A DNA stretch of 64,000 nt from assembly GCF_001189515.2 (NCBI RefSeq), contig NZ_CP012069.2, positions 3,149,586-3,213,585 of the forward strand, read 5' to 3'. Made by a program: the position numbers and the translations under genes. Below the pieces are notes generated by a model. The model saw nothing but the letters and a program-made list of their open reading frames with translations. It ran no database searches and had not been told where the DNA came from. This DNA is from Olsenella sp. oral taxon 807 (GTDB lineage Bacteria; Actinomycetota; Coriobacteriia; Coriobacteriales; Atopobiaceae). This document shows, piece by piece, positions 50,345 through 58,954 of the stretch; position 1 is the first letter of the stretch; every line of letters begins with the position of its first letter.

Positions 50345-51709
50345 TCAGCCCCACAGCAGCCCGACGGCGCTCATGAACGCGAGCTGAGAGAGCAACTCGC
50401 ACCATCCGACAACCCCGATCCCTCCGCCCGTGCCGACGTCTCCGTCCCTGCCAGAGCGACACCTCTCGTCGATTTTCGCCACGGTTTCACGCCCAAACCG
50501 CAGGAGGAAATCGTCCAGCGTAGGGTACGTGTCGCTTGCCTGGTGCTGCGCGATGCGAACGTAGCAGAGCACGGCCGCACGAGCTGCGGGAATGCGGGAG
50601 AGCTCCAAGAGCGACATACTCCCGACCCTGCCATCGCAAAGCGAGAAGACCATGTCGTTCCCGCATCCGGAGAGCTTCTCGACATCCACGCCGGCGTGCG
50701 CGGCGAGCCCGAGGTCCGACCGCACGCGCATGCACACCCTCCCGAGCAGGTTGGAGCCGCGCCAGCGCGAGATGTCTCGAAAGCGCTTGTCGTGTTCTGC
50801 CAGGCCGACGCCCCAGCTGCGATCGTACGGAGACGCCTCCGCAAGGACTGCGACGCCCGTCGTGAGCAGACGTTCGGCGAGCTTTGGGTTCTGCATGAAC
50901 TTCTCGCGCACCCCTACGTAGACGAGCTGTTCGCGCACATCGCGCCACAGGGCATCATCGTAGGGCTTGACTCGGGCACCAAGCTCCTTCGCCCTGCGCG
51001 GGGTGGGCGTCTCGAGTATGGCGTCCGCTGAGCCTGTGTCCCCCATTACGCGAGCCTTCTGCCACATCATCCAGTGCTCGGTCGTGCAAAACTCTCGCCC
51101 GCAGAACACAAGGCCGCTCGGGTGCCAGTTGCTGCAGAACCCCAGGGCGTCCTTCTCTCTCCAGAAGCCGATCAGCGTCGGCCCGTCTTCGCTGGAGGCC
51201 GCCGGACGAGACGCGCCTTCGTCTGGGCCGACGGAGAAGTACTCCTCCCAGAGGCCCGAAACGTCCCTCCCAAGTGCCTCTTCGATCAGTATCGAGACCA
51301 TGATGAGGTCGCGCTCGTCGCTTGTCTGCGAGTACTGGCTCGCGTCACGGTTGACGGTCACGCTGGTCAGCACATAGCCCTCGGCCCTTCGCGCCACATG
51401 TACACGATAGACGCAGACCCCGGTCCAGCTGCGGTGGAGGTTCAGCGACTCTCCGTCGAAGTACGAGAACCAGTGGTCCTCCATGGTCTGTGGGATGTGG
51501 CCGAGTGCCAGCAGCTCGAACTCCTCAGTCGTGAGAGGGATGTCCAGATCGATCTTAGCATGCGCCCTGGACATCCGACGAGTCTTCCAGTCGGACCTCA
51601 ACGCTCTCTGCCGTGGGCGGGCGGGCTTTACCGCGCTCCCAGACAGGGCCTCGTTCCTGTCGCCAAAGCCCATCGACCACATCGCGACCGCCTTCTTCGC
51701 GTCGTCCAT
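50345..51709 (-). CDS. NADAR-domain protein with extra N-terminal and C-terminal regions
   Basis: The start is Met 51709 because AAGGAGGAACA is directly upstream. The 454-residue protein has an N-terminal region of about 165 residues (RAHAKIDLDIPLTTEEFELL, HWFSYFDGESLNLHRSWTGV), then a NADAR/YbiA domain: FCSNWHPSGLVFCGREFCTT, EHWMMWQKARVMGDTGSADA, LAEASPYDRSWGVGLAEHD and WRGSNLLGRVCMRVR. NADAR enzymes cleave N-glycosidic bonds, including ADP-ribose from nucleic acid or riboflavin intermediates. The C-terminal 110 residues have no recognised domain. It lies between two Fic genes. Confidence 0.82.
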   Translation of the reverse strand: MDDAKKAVAMWSMGFGDRNEALSGSAVKPARPRQRALRSDWKTRRMSRAHAKIDLDIPLTTEEFELLALGHIPQTMEDHWFSYFDGESLNLHRSWTGVCVYRVHVARRAEGYVLTSVTVNRDASQYSQTSDERDLIMVSILIEEALGRDVSGLWEEYFSVGPDEGASRPAASSEDGPTLIGFWREKDALGFCSNWHPSGLVFCGREFCTTEHWMMWQKARVMGDTGSADAILETPTPRRAKELGARVKPYDDALWRDVREQLVYVGVREKFMQNPKLAERLLTTGVAVLAEASPYDRSWGVGLAEHDKRFRDISRWRGSNLLGRVCMRVRSDLGLAAHAGVDVEKLSGCGNDMVFSLCDGRVGSMSLLELSRIPAARAAVLCYVRIAQHQASDTYPTLDDFLLRFGRETVAKIDERCRSGRDGDVGTGGGIGVVGWCELLSQLAFMSAVGLLWG

Positions 51710-51881
51710 TGTTCCTCCTTCTCCAGGCAACGCCGCATACGATGCTAGCAATCGCGTCGGATGCAAGCTCAAGGGGATCGCCCAATGGGCTGTTGCCTCG
51801 ACTGGTAGGCAGACCGTAGGGTCGATCACGGCTCCTCGTCTGCCTGGTGTTATGCAAAAGCGGTGCGAAACGGCCGGGAAC

Positions 51882-52943
51882 TCACGATACCTCGCCTTGA
51901 TCGATGCGCTGATATGCCGTCGCCCGCGCCGCGCCGACCTTCTTTACGGCACCCTCAGCCTGCAGCCTTTGCAGAACCCGCTCGACCGTGCGGCGGCTGA
52001 GTGTTGGATTGTCGTCCATGATCTGGCGTTTGGTCACTGTCCCCGTAAGGCCGGCGAAGTACGCGCGCAGGACATCCTCGCCCTTGGCGCTGGAAGACAG
52101 CAGGGAAACGCGCTCGTCGAGGTCGCGGTAGCATGCGGTCATAACTCCCAGCAGGTAGGTGACGAATGGCGCGTAGTCGCTTTCTCCCTGAGCCCATCTG
52201 GGCGAGCTCGCGGCGAGGGCCTCGTAGTAGGTCGTCTTCGTACGTTCGATTTCGGCCTCAATGGAGACGTACTTGCCCACATCGTACCCGCTGCGGTAGG
52301 ACAGGAGCAGCATGAGCAGGCGGCTCATGCGTCCGTTGCCGTCGGCGAAGGGATGGATGCTCACGAAGTCGAAGACGAAGATGAGCGACACGAGCAGCGG
52401 GTCATAGGTGGCGCCCTTGCTCCAGCGTGCATACTCATCACAGATGCGCTCGACGGCAGAAGGCGTCGCCGCCGCGCTCGTTGGGACGAACCTCGCCACC
52501 ATGCTGCCATCCTCCGTGCGCTCGGCGATAGTGTTGTCCGAGTCCTTCCAACGTCCCGCAAACGAGACATCTTGGAAGCGGTAGAGGTCGCGGTGGAGCT
52601 GTAGGATGACGCCCGGCGTGATGGGAATGCTATCATGGCTCTCGTGAATCGTGTCCAGCACGTAACGGTATCCGGCAATCTCGCGCTCATCGCGGTTCGC
52701 AGGCTTGACCTTTCGCTCCATCAACTCGCGCAGGCGGACCTCGGAGGTCGATATGTTCTCGATGCGATTGGATGCGCCCGTACCCTGGATCTTCGCAACC
52801 TCGCAGAGCCTGTCGAGCACGGCGGGCTGCAGCGACTTATAGAGCTCCTGCCTGCCCCGATGCTCTCTCACATCACCAATTGCGGACACGACCCCTGGCA
52901 TCATGAGCCTCTGGAGAACCTTCCCGTATTCGAACTGCAACAC
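51882..52943 (-). CDS. Fic-family protein with N-terminal inhibitory motif and winged helix
   Basis: This is a 353-residue class II Fic protein. The inhibitory motif SNRIEN (about 58-63) is near the N-terminus, HPFADGNGRMSRLL is the active site, and RFVPTSAAATPSAVERICDE is the flap. The C-terminal winged helix includes TVTKRQIMDDNPTLSRRTVE and RVLQRLQAEGAVKKVGAARA. It AMPylates unknown targets under self-inhibition and probably represses its own gene, given the inverted repeat upstream. Confidence 0.9.
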   Translation of the reverse strand: MLQFEYGKVLQRLMMPGVVSAIGDVREHRGRQELYKSLQPAVLDRLCEVAKIQGTGASNRIENISTSEVRLRELMERKVKPANRDEREIAGYRYVLDTIHESHDSIPITPGVILQLHRDLYRFQDVSFAGRWKDSDNTIAERTEDGSMVARFVPTSAAATPSAVERICDEYARWSKGATYDPLLVSLIFVFDFVSIHPFADGNGRMSRLLMLLLSYRSGYDVGKYVSIEAEIERTKTTYYEALAASSPRWAQGESDYAPFVTYLLGVMTACYRDLDERVSLLSSSAKGEDVLRAYFAGLTGTVTKRQIMDDNPTLSRRTVERVLQRLQAEGAVKKVGAARATAYQRIDQGEVS

Positions 52944-52969
52944 CGTGGTATCCTCGTCAACTGCTAAAG

Positions 52970-53024
52970 TATCTTAGCCATGTAAGAGCATATTGACTAC
53001 TATACACGTAATGTGGCTAAGATA
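52970..53024. promoter_or_regulatory. 11-bp inverted repeat upstream of the Fic gene
   Basis: TATCTTAGCCA at 52970-52980 is inverted as TGGCTAAGATA at 53014-53024, with an A/T-rich spacer. It lies 27 bases before the Fic start and four bases from the end of E3. It is a good candidate operator for the Fic winged helix. Confidence 0.5.
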
Positions 53025-53027
53025 ATA

Positions 53028-53589
53028 GAGGCTTCGTAAGTTCGTGTAGGTGGGTGGTTGCGTCACCGCCCCGGCGACGTGGGCCTCACCGCCAGGGCGA
53101 CGTGGGCCTCACCGCCAGGGCGACGACGCAGGAGTGTACACAAATCGGTGGAAATGGCCTCTCGGTGCCGTTTCGGGGCATTTGTGTACACTGTTGGGCC
53201 GTGGCCTTGGGTTGTGGGTGGCCTTGGGATCGCAATAGTGTACACAAATGGGAGGATCGGGCCTCTCCGCACCGGATTGGGGCATTTGTGTACACTGTTG
53301 CGCCTCGCGAGGATCGTGCGAGCGACCGTGGGGACGCAGGAGTGTACACAGATCGGCCAAAATGGCCTCTCGGCGCCGTTTTGGGGCGTTTGTGTACACT
53401 GTTGCGACGCGCGTCGCGATACGAATCGCGACGCGAGCTGCGTCGAGTGGCACGAGCGCCTCAGCCGCCATGGCGTGCCGGCGGCTAGCCCCTCTCGCTT
53501 GGTCGGGAAGACAGGTTCTGCGCGAGTGGCGTCGCTGCCAGGTTGGCATCTTCGCCGAGGTGTCAACCCACACGAACCCCCGAAGGGCC
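53028..53589 (-). repeat. composite repeat element E3 (inverted orientation)
   Basis: The ends are GAGGCTTCGTAAGTTCGTGT at 53028 and CCACACGAACCCCCGAAGGG near 53586. Three 58-bp GTGTACAC modules lie at 53134-53191, 53238-53295 and 53342-53399, again at a 104-bp period. A 24-bp tandem repeat (GCGACGTGGGCCTCACCGCC type) lies near 53075-53130. The distal part 53400-53560 is shared with E5. Confidence 0.88.
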
Positions 53590-53719
53590 AGATAATATGG
53601 GAGTCTCCAGACAGTCCGGCGATGGTTCCAAAAGATGACGACGGAGACCCTATTTGGAAGCGTTGCCGTGAGGACGAGTAACGCCGTGCAGCCTACTCAA
53701 GGTGTGTGTTGACACCAAG

Positions 53720-53890
53720 GTCAAGGACGCCAGAATTTCTGCACAGGCGATGATGCAGAACTACCTTCTCGACAGGGCGTGTGGCACCGAGTGCGGTTTC
53801 GTTGCGTCTCGGTGGCGGAATGGCATCCTCTGGGGAGCGATGCCAGACACTGATAAGAAGCGTTGGGAAGCTTAAGGTAGACGTTCTCAA
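53720..53890 (+). pseudogene. AbiEii-type nucleotidyltransferase toxin remnant
   Basis: The frame KVKDARISAQAMMQNYLLDR resembles the N-terminus of AbiEii/AbiGii toxins (xxAQxxxQNYLFDR), but the expected LSxSxYRDxFVLKGG continuation is scrambled over at least two frames. An upstream fragment ending DDDGDPIWKRCREDE (stop at 53681) may be part of the lost partner. Flanked by E3. Confidence 0.45.
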
Positions 53891-54063
53891 GGATCCTCAA
53901 GAGACCGGCGTTGATAGGTGAGGCTATAAGCTACCATGGCATCATGGGGTGGGGGACAGCCGCGCCAAGGAGTTCGACACCAGGAAGACGATGCCGGACT
54001 CAACCGGGGGCGGCAGTGCCCACGTACCGACGCGGCTATGCGACGTGTAGGGGGGCTGGTGGC

Positions 54064-54477
54064 ATGAGGCCGAGAGCCAACGTCAGGGTTCTCATCACGG
54101 GGGAGGGCCTGGACCTGGACGCGATAACCGAGGCGCTGGGGGTCGAGCCGACGTACACTCGCCTCGGGGAGACGTACGACGACTGGGAGTACACCATCCC
54201 GCGGGCGGAGTGCGCGTCCGTCTCCGAGCGGCTCGGGACGCTGCGGCGCGCGCTCGGGGACGGGGCGGGGCGGCTCGCCCCCGCCCTGGAGGGGCGCGAC
54301 GCCAACGTCGGCGTGGAGCTCTCCGTGCACGCGGTGATCGGCGACGAGCCGGACCTGACCCTCACGAGGGGCGACCTGGCGTTCCTGGGCACGCTGGGCG
54401 CCGAGTTCGGGATAGACCCCTACCCCTACTACCCCGACGAGGCCGATGACCTGCCGCCGGTCGGCGAGGGGGCCTGA
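54064..54477 (+). CDS. DUF4279-like protein
   Basis: ATG 54064 is preceded by GTAGGGGGG. The 137-residue product has RPRANVRVLITGEGLDLDAI, TEALGVEPTYTRLGETYDDW and LEGRDANVGVELSVHAVIGD, the pattern of DUF4279 proteins (strand, helix, 'LGxxPT', then W). Function is unknown; such proteins are often clustered in immunity-like arrays. The next gene is a diverged copy. The block from here to about 56.4 kb is visibly richer in G and C than the rest of the window. Confidence 0.65.
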   Translation: MRPRANVRVLITGEGLDLDAITEALGVEPTYTRLGETYDDWEYTIPRAECASVSERLGTLRRALGDGAGRLAPALEGRDANVGVELSVHAVIGDEPDLTLTRGDLAFLGTLGAEFGIDPYPYYPDEADDLPPVGEGA

Positions 54478-54478
54478 C

Positions 54479-54991
54479 GTGAGGCCGCGGGTGGAGACGA
54501 CGCTCTGCGTCACCGGCGGGAGGCTGGACTTCGAGGCGATAAGCGCTGCCCTGGGCCTCGAGCCAACGTCCACCTGCCGCGCGGGAGAGCTGCCCGCCGC
54601 GGTCGCGCGGGCGGGCCTCGCCCGCGACATGTGGCAGCACACCATAGCGAGGGAGAGGTGCATGTGGCCCCCCTCGCACATCGACAGGCTACAGGACGCC
54701 GTCGGCGAGGGGGCCGCGAGGCTGCGCGCCCTCCTGTCGGGGCACGTGGCCAAGGTCGCGGTCGTGATCGACGTCGAGATGGAGGAGTTCTACCACCCCT
54801 TCGTGGGCGTCACCGCGCGCAACGTCGCCTTCCTCAACTCCATCGGCGCCGAGCTGAGGATGGGCTGGAGGATCCGCGAGCCCGAGGACCCCGAGGAGTA
54901 CACCGACCCCGAGAGGGTCGCCCGGGACGTGCGGCGGCGCCGGGAGCTGGGCGACGCCCTGTGGGCCTGGGGGCGCGCGGGCGGCGCGTAG
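54479..54991 (+). CDS. DUF4279-like protein, tandem paralogue
   Basis: GTG 54479 begins one base after the previous stop. The 170-residue product repeats the same layout: VETTLCVTGGRLDFEAISAA, LGLEPTSTCRAGELPAAVAR, LLSGHVAKVAVVIDVEMEEF and NVAFLNSIGAELRMGWRI, with a longer C-terminal tail. Same family assignment as the upstream gene; function unknown. Confidence 0.62.
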   Translation: MRPRVETTLCVTGGRLDFEAISAALGLEPTSTCRAGELPAAVARAGLARDMWQHTIARERCMWPPSHIDRLQDAVGEGAARLRALLSGHVAKVAVVIDVEMEEFYHPFVGVTARNVAFLNSIGAELRMGWRIREPEDPEEYTDPERVARDVRRRRELGDALWAWGRAGGA

Positions 54992-55095
54992 GCAGGCGGG
55001 CGCGCGCACGGCGGACCTGCCTGGCTTTTGGAAGACCCTGCGGGCCTGACCCGACGCATGCCGTGGGGCGACCACCGCTCGTGAGGGGGTCACAG

Positions 55096-56388
55096 ATGCT
55101 TGGGTGGACGCCCGCCCTGGTCCGACTATCTGCGGTGATGGGGGTGCCCATGGCGACGAGGGAGGCGTACGAGGAGTGGATAGACGAGGTGGCGATCGAG
55201 GTGAGCTGCGACGACGCCTGGCGCGACCGCCTCTTCTCATCCCCCCTGGGCGAGGAGCTCTACGTGGGCTGCGAGCGGCCGGAGGAGGTGCCCGAGTACG
55301 TCAGGGACGGCGTGGTCGAGAACAGCCTCAGCTTCCTCGTGGCGACTGCCCCTCTTGAGGGGGACGAGTACGACGTGGGCATGGTCTCGTTCGCGTTCTG
55401 GTCCCGCGAGTACCCCGATGTCGTGACGCGCACGGGCAACGAGCCGAGCCCGGCCCAGAGGGTGGCGAGCGACCCGGCCAGCTACTGGCACGAGGTCGGG
55501 CTGGTCGTCCGCGGGGCGGGCCCGGGCGGCGGCACGCGCGACGCCCGGGAGGGGTCGTGGTGCTCGTGGTGCGTGTCGGAAGACGACCCGTCCGCTGGCG
55601 CGGAGGGGAGCCCGGGAGGCGGCGGGGCCTTCGGGCGGGAGGGGCTTCCCGCCGTCGAGGACGCCTTCGTCTCGGCCCTGGAGGGCGCCGTGCGCTCGTC
55701 GCTCTCCGGTCCCCTCGTCGCGACGGACGTCCCCCGGCTCCCGGACGAGGGTGCCCGCCTGCCCCTGCCGTCGTTTCCCCTGCCCGCCCGGGGGTCCGCC
55801 GTGTCGCTCGAGCGGGTAGGGGACGCCGTGCGCGCCATGCTGCGCTGGGGCGGGGGCACGCTCGAGGGTGATCACCTCGTCGTCACCTTCGGGGGCGACG
55901 CCCGCTTCGTCGTCGCCCCCCTCCCCCTGCGCTGGGGAGGGGGTGCGCACATGTTTCTCGCCTCGGGCTCGGACCTCACGGCCGTCGCCGGGCGCGCCGA
56001 GTCGCTCGGCCTGCGCGCGGTGCCGCGCCTGTCTCCCTTCCTGCCCCTTGACCGCCTGCGGGGCCTCGGGTTTCCCGACGGCTGGGAGCTCGGCGTCATC
56101 AGGCGGTGTGCCGAGGGGGTCGACCCCTCCCTGCCGGGCATCGTCCCCGACGGGGCCGCGCTGTGGGGTCTGGGCGCAGGGCAGGTTGACAGGCTGTGCG
56201 CCGCCGTGCTCCCCGCCCTGTCGGACCTGGCGTCGGGCCACCCCTGGGGACCCTGCTCCAGCAGGGAGGACCTGCTCTACGACGCCTTGCTCCTCCTCTG
56301 GTGGGAGAGGACGCGCAGCCCGGGAAGGCTGTTCGAGCTCCTCACGGTGGCGACCCCCGGCCACGGGGACCCGCTGGGTCCGTCCTGA
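55096..56388 (+). CDS. unknown protein, GC-rich, follows DUF4279 pair
   Basis: ATG 55096 with GTGAGGGGGT upstream gives 430 residues; Met 55138 is an alternative. No family recognised. It starts ATREAYEEWIDEVAIEVSCD, with SYWHEVGLVVRGAG further on, a Gly/Ser/Glu-rich insert, then FPLPARGSAVSLERVGDAVR and RFVVAPLPLRWGGGAHMFLA. It ends in a Leu-rich helix LLYDALLLLWWERTRSPGRL. No signal peptide or clear membrane helix. Codon third positions are almost all G/C as in the two DUF4279 genes, so the three probably moved together. Confidence 0.5.
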   Translation: MLGWTPALVRLSAVMGVPMATREAYEEWIDEVAIEVSCDDAWRDRLFSSPLGEELYVGCERPEEVPEYVRDGVVENSLSFLVATAPLEGDEYDVGMVSFAFWSREYPDVVTRTGNEPSPAQRVASDPASYWHEVGLVVRGAGPGGGTRDAREGSWCSWCVSEDDPSAGAEGSPGGGGAFGREGLPAVEDAFVSALEGAVRSSLSGPLVATDVPRLPDEGARLPLPSFPLPARGSAVSLERVGDAVRAMLRWGGGTLEGDHLVVTFGGDARFVVAPLPLRWGGGAHMFLASGSDLTAVAGRAESLGLRAVPRLSPFLPLDRLRGLGFPDGWELGVIRRCAEGVDPSLPGIVPDGAALWGLGAGQVDRLCAAVLPALSDLASGHPWGPCSSREDLLYDALLLLWWERTRSPGRLFELLTVATPGHGDPLGPS

Positions 56389-56447
56389 CGGACCTGGCGG
56401 CGCAAGGCCCCAGACGCCGCCGGGCGGGGAGGTGGCATGGAGGGAGC

Positions 56448-56838
56448 AATCGCGTCAACTATGGCTCCACGCTCGAGAACGTGCTCTACGCCGACCTCCA
56501 GGCGCGTGGCTACCAGGTGGGCGTGGGCAAGATCGGTAAGCTGGAGTGTGACTTCATCACGCGCAAGGCAAACGACCATGCCTATATGCAAGTCGCGTTC
56601 AGTATTGCCGAGCGGAGCGTGGGGGAGCGGGAATACCGGCCTTTCTCGTGCACCCGTGATGCCTACCTCCGCTTTCTCTTTACCCTGGATTCGCTCTTGC
56701 AGCGCCGCGACGGCGTGCGGCACCTCAATCTTCTGGACTTCATGGCATCGGGCTTGGGACTCGAGGATACCCGAGCAGGAGGTCCTCCTCTCGATAACGG
56801 TGAGAAACGTGAGCCATCACAAGAAAAATCACCCCTGA
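56448..56838 (+). pseudogene. C-terminal (DUF4143) remnant of an AAA ATPase
   Basis: The frame reads NYGSTLENVLYADLQARGYQ, VGKIGKLECDFITRKANDHA, YMQVAFSIAERSVGEREYRP and RRDGVRHLNLLDFMASG. This is the DUF4143 nuclease-like tail of AAA ATPases (ENxLYxxLxxRGYxVxVGK...EVDFxxxxxxxxxYxQVxxxxxx...REFxP...DGIxHxNxxDFL). The ATPase half is missing, replaced by the GC-rich block. The 3' end abuts E4. Confidence 0.65.
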
Positions 56839-56840
56839 AT

Positions 56841-57450
56841 GAGGCTCTTCGGGGGTTAGTGTGGGTCGCTGCCTCGGCGAATCGCGTCGCAACAGTGTAC
56901 ACAAGTGCCCCAAACCGGCGTCGAGAGCCCATTTTCGCCGATCTGTGTACACTTCTGCATCCCCACGGCTGTCCGCAACGGCGTAACAGTGTACACAAGT
57001 GCCCCACGACGCAACCGGCGACTCACGTAAAGACGCACTCTGGGGGTGTCACTCTCACGGAAAGGCGCATTCTGGATGGGCGACGTCACGGAAAAGCGCA
57101 TTTTGCGTGTTGGCCTCACCAAAAGGCGCATTCTGCATGCGAGCGGTTGCGCAGAGTGCGCTTTTCCGTGACATGCCGTCTGCAGAATGCGCTTTTCCGT
57201 AGAGCGCGCCTTTCCTCACCTGGGCAAACGCGGCGTCGCCTCACGGAAAACAGCACTCTGCACCCGCCGGCTCACGGAAAACCGCACTCTGCACCCGCCG
57301 GCTCACGGAAAACCGCACTCTGCACCCGCCGGCTCACGTAAAAGCGCAGTCTGCGCCCGCCACCTTACGGAAAACCGCACTCTGCGCCGGCGACGCCACC
57401 TCGACGTGACCAAAAGGCGCATTCTGAGCGGGCGACGTCACGGAAAAGCG
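56841..57450 (+). repeat. composite repeat element E4 with nested B array, right end missing
   Basis: The left end is GAGGCTCTTCGGGGGTTAGT. A complete 58-bp module (GTGTACACAAGTGCCCCAAA to GTGTACAC, about 56897-56954) is followed by a half-module (GTGTACACAAGTGCCCCA near 56990) that runs into a B array. The array has about four forward units, linker GCATGCGAGCGGTTGC, reverse units, core CTGGGCAAACG at 57220-57230 and about seven forward units to 57450. The usual E right end is not present. Confidence 0.82.
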
Positions 57451-57727
57451 CATTTCGCCGTATTGCTCGCGTACTATATGCCCGTGGAGAAGGCGGCAGA
57501 GATGGCTGCCACGCTTGTGGGTGCCGGCGTGCAGGAGCTCGCCAGTCGGTAAAAGGCCAGGTTCGATCCCCAGCCGTACGTCAGGGTGTATAGGCGCGCC
57601 GGGCCACACGCTCGACGCGTCTTATGGGTCTTATGTACTTTATGCCATTTATGCGTCTTATGTACCTTATGCTTACGGCCTGAGGGACATACTGCCTTCA
57701 GACTGGGGGATGGTGAGGTGATGTGTC
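57451..57727. other. gap with a short coding remnant and 9-bp direct repeats
   Basis: A remnant frame LAYYMPVEKAAEMAATLVGA GVQELASR ends at 57552 and is not identified. A six-copy 9-bp repeat follows (see next entry). AGGTTCGATCCCCAGCC near 57559 resembles a tRNA T-arm but has no cognate stem or body. Confidence 0.4.
57621..57674 (+). repeat. six direct repeats of YTTATGNNN at exact 9-bp period
   Basis: TTAT starts at 57622, 57631, 57640, 57649, 57658 and 57667, each followed by G. The units are CTTATGGGT, CTTATGTAC, TTTATGCCA, TTTATGCGT, CTTATGTAC and CTTATGCTT. The array lies about 50 bp before the ATPase gene. It could be an iteron-like protein-binding array. Confidence 0.8.
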
Positions 57728-58852
57728 GTGCAGTATCAGAACCCGTTTAAGCCGACGGCCGGCAAGATGCCCCCTGCGTTGGTGGGTCGCGAGAAGGTCA
57801 CGGACGATTTTCTGGAGGGTCTTGCCAACGGCGAGGGGGCTCCGGGGCGTCTGATGCGCATCACTGGGCCGCGCGGCTCCGGCAAGACGGTGCTGCTTTC
57901 CGAGCTTGCCTCGATTGCGGAAGACGAGGGCTGGCTTGTGGTCAATGTCTCGGGAAGCGGCGACCTTCTGGCCTCCCTGAGTCGCAGGCTTATGAGGAGG
58001 TCTCTCTTCAGCGAGATCGCGTTCAAGGCGCAGTCTCCCCTTGCGTCGATCGAGGCAAGGCGTGGGCCTGCCAGTCTTGATGACTTTGAGTCTATCCTCG
58101 AGTGCGCGACGCGTGGCATGACGAAACGCGGCAAGGGCCTCCTTGTCACGATAGACGAGGTCCAGGATGCCTCAAGAGACGACATCCGCGAGATAGCGAC
58201 AGCCGTGCAGTTCATGATTCGCGAGAACCAGAACATAGCGCTCGTCTTCGCGGGTATCGCGACGGGCGTGCTCGACATCCTTAACGGCAAGTCGGTCACC
58301 TTTTTGCGCCGTGCCAAGCCCGAGGAACTCGATGCCATTCCCCTCGACGAGGTGCGCGACTCCCTGCGTGATACGATTGCGAACTCCGGATTCAAGATCG
58401 AGGAGGAGGCCCTCGCGCTGGCTACGGACGCCACGCAGGGCTATGCCTATCTCATCCAGCTCGTCGGCTACCACGTATGGCGCACCGCGTGGCTCAGGGG
58501 ACGGAGGGATGATGGCGTCATCGTGATTTCAGTTGACGACGCCACGAGGGGCGTCGCTGCGGCACGAGACGAGTTCAAGTCCGCCGTGCTTGAGGCCACC
58601 ATCACCGGCTTGCCCAAGACGGCAATCGACTTCATCCTTGCGATGAGCGAGACCCGCGATGTCGTCTCCACATCAAAGATCGCCAGCATGCTCAAGAGAA
58701 CGACCGGCTACCTGAGCCCCTACCGTCGGCAGCTGATATCCCGCCAGGTGATAGAGCAGACGGCGCCCGGATACGTGACGTTCTCAATTCCGCTCATGAA
58801 GGAGTATCTCGCTGAGGAGCGCGCGTCGATCCTCTCGCGATACGGGGAGTAG
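57728..58852 (+). CDS. AAA-type ATP-binding protein
   Basis: This is a 374-residue protein from GTG 57728 (GGTGAGGTGATGT upstream). QNPFKPTAGKMPPALVGREK then Walker A GPRGSGKT (about 47-54), Walker B LLVTIDEVQDAS and ALVFAGIATGV. The C-terminal half (from about 290) has TAIDFILAMSETRDVVSTSK and IASMLKRTTGYLSPYRRQLI, a winged helix. This resembles the Orc1/Cdc6-like ATPases (FxP..PxxLVGRExxxxxF) found in actinobacterial mobile elements and TA-like loci. Cellular role unknown. A 9-bp repeat array sits directly upstream. Confidence 0.75.
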   Translation: MQYQNPFKPTAGKMPPALVGREKVTDDFLEGLANGEGAPGRLMRITGPRGSGKTVLLSELASIAEDEGWLVVNVSGSGDLLASLSRRLMRRSLFSEIAFKAQSPLASIEARRGPASLDDFESILECATRGMTKRGKGLLVTIDEVQDASRDDIREIATAVQFMIRENQNIALVFAGIATGVLDILNGKSVTFLRRAKPEELDAIPLDEVRDSLRDTIANSGFKIEEEALALATDATQGYAYLIQLVGYHVWRTAWLRGRRDDGVIVISVDDATRGVAAARDEFKSAVLEATITGLPKTAIDFILAMSETRDVVSTSKIASMLKRTTGYLSPYRRQLISRQVIEQTAPGYVTFSIPLMKEYLAEERASILSRYGE

Positions 58853-58954
58853 GGCCACCGCCCATCTACGTGCGACGACCCGCGTCTCCCCGGCATACTC
58901 GGAGGGCCTCACCAAAGTGTGCGCTCTCATCATGTCGCCCGGCAAAAGGACCTT

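Noticed and set aside
57540..57600. tRNA gene suggested by AGGTTCGATCCCCAGCC
   Set aside because: The presumed T-arm does not pair properly and no acceptor, D-arm or anticodon arm could be found. At most it is the remnant of an attachment site.
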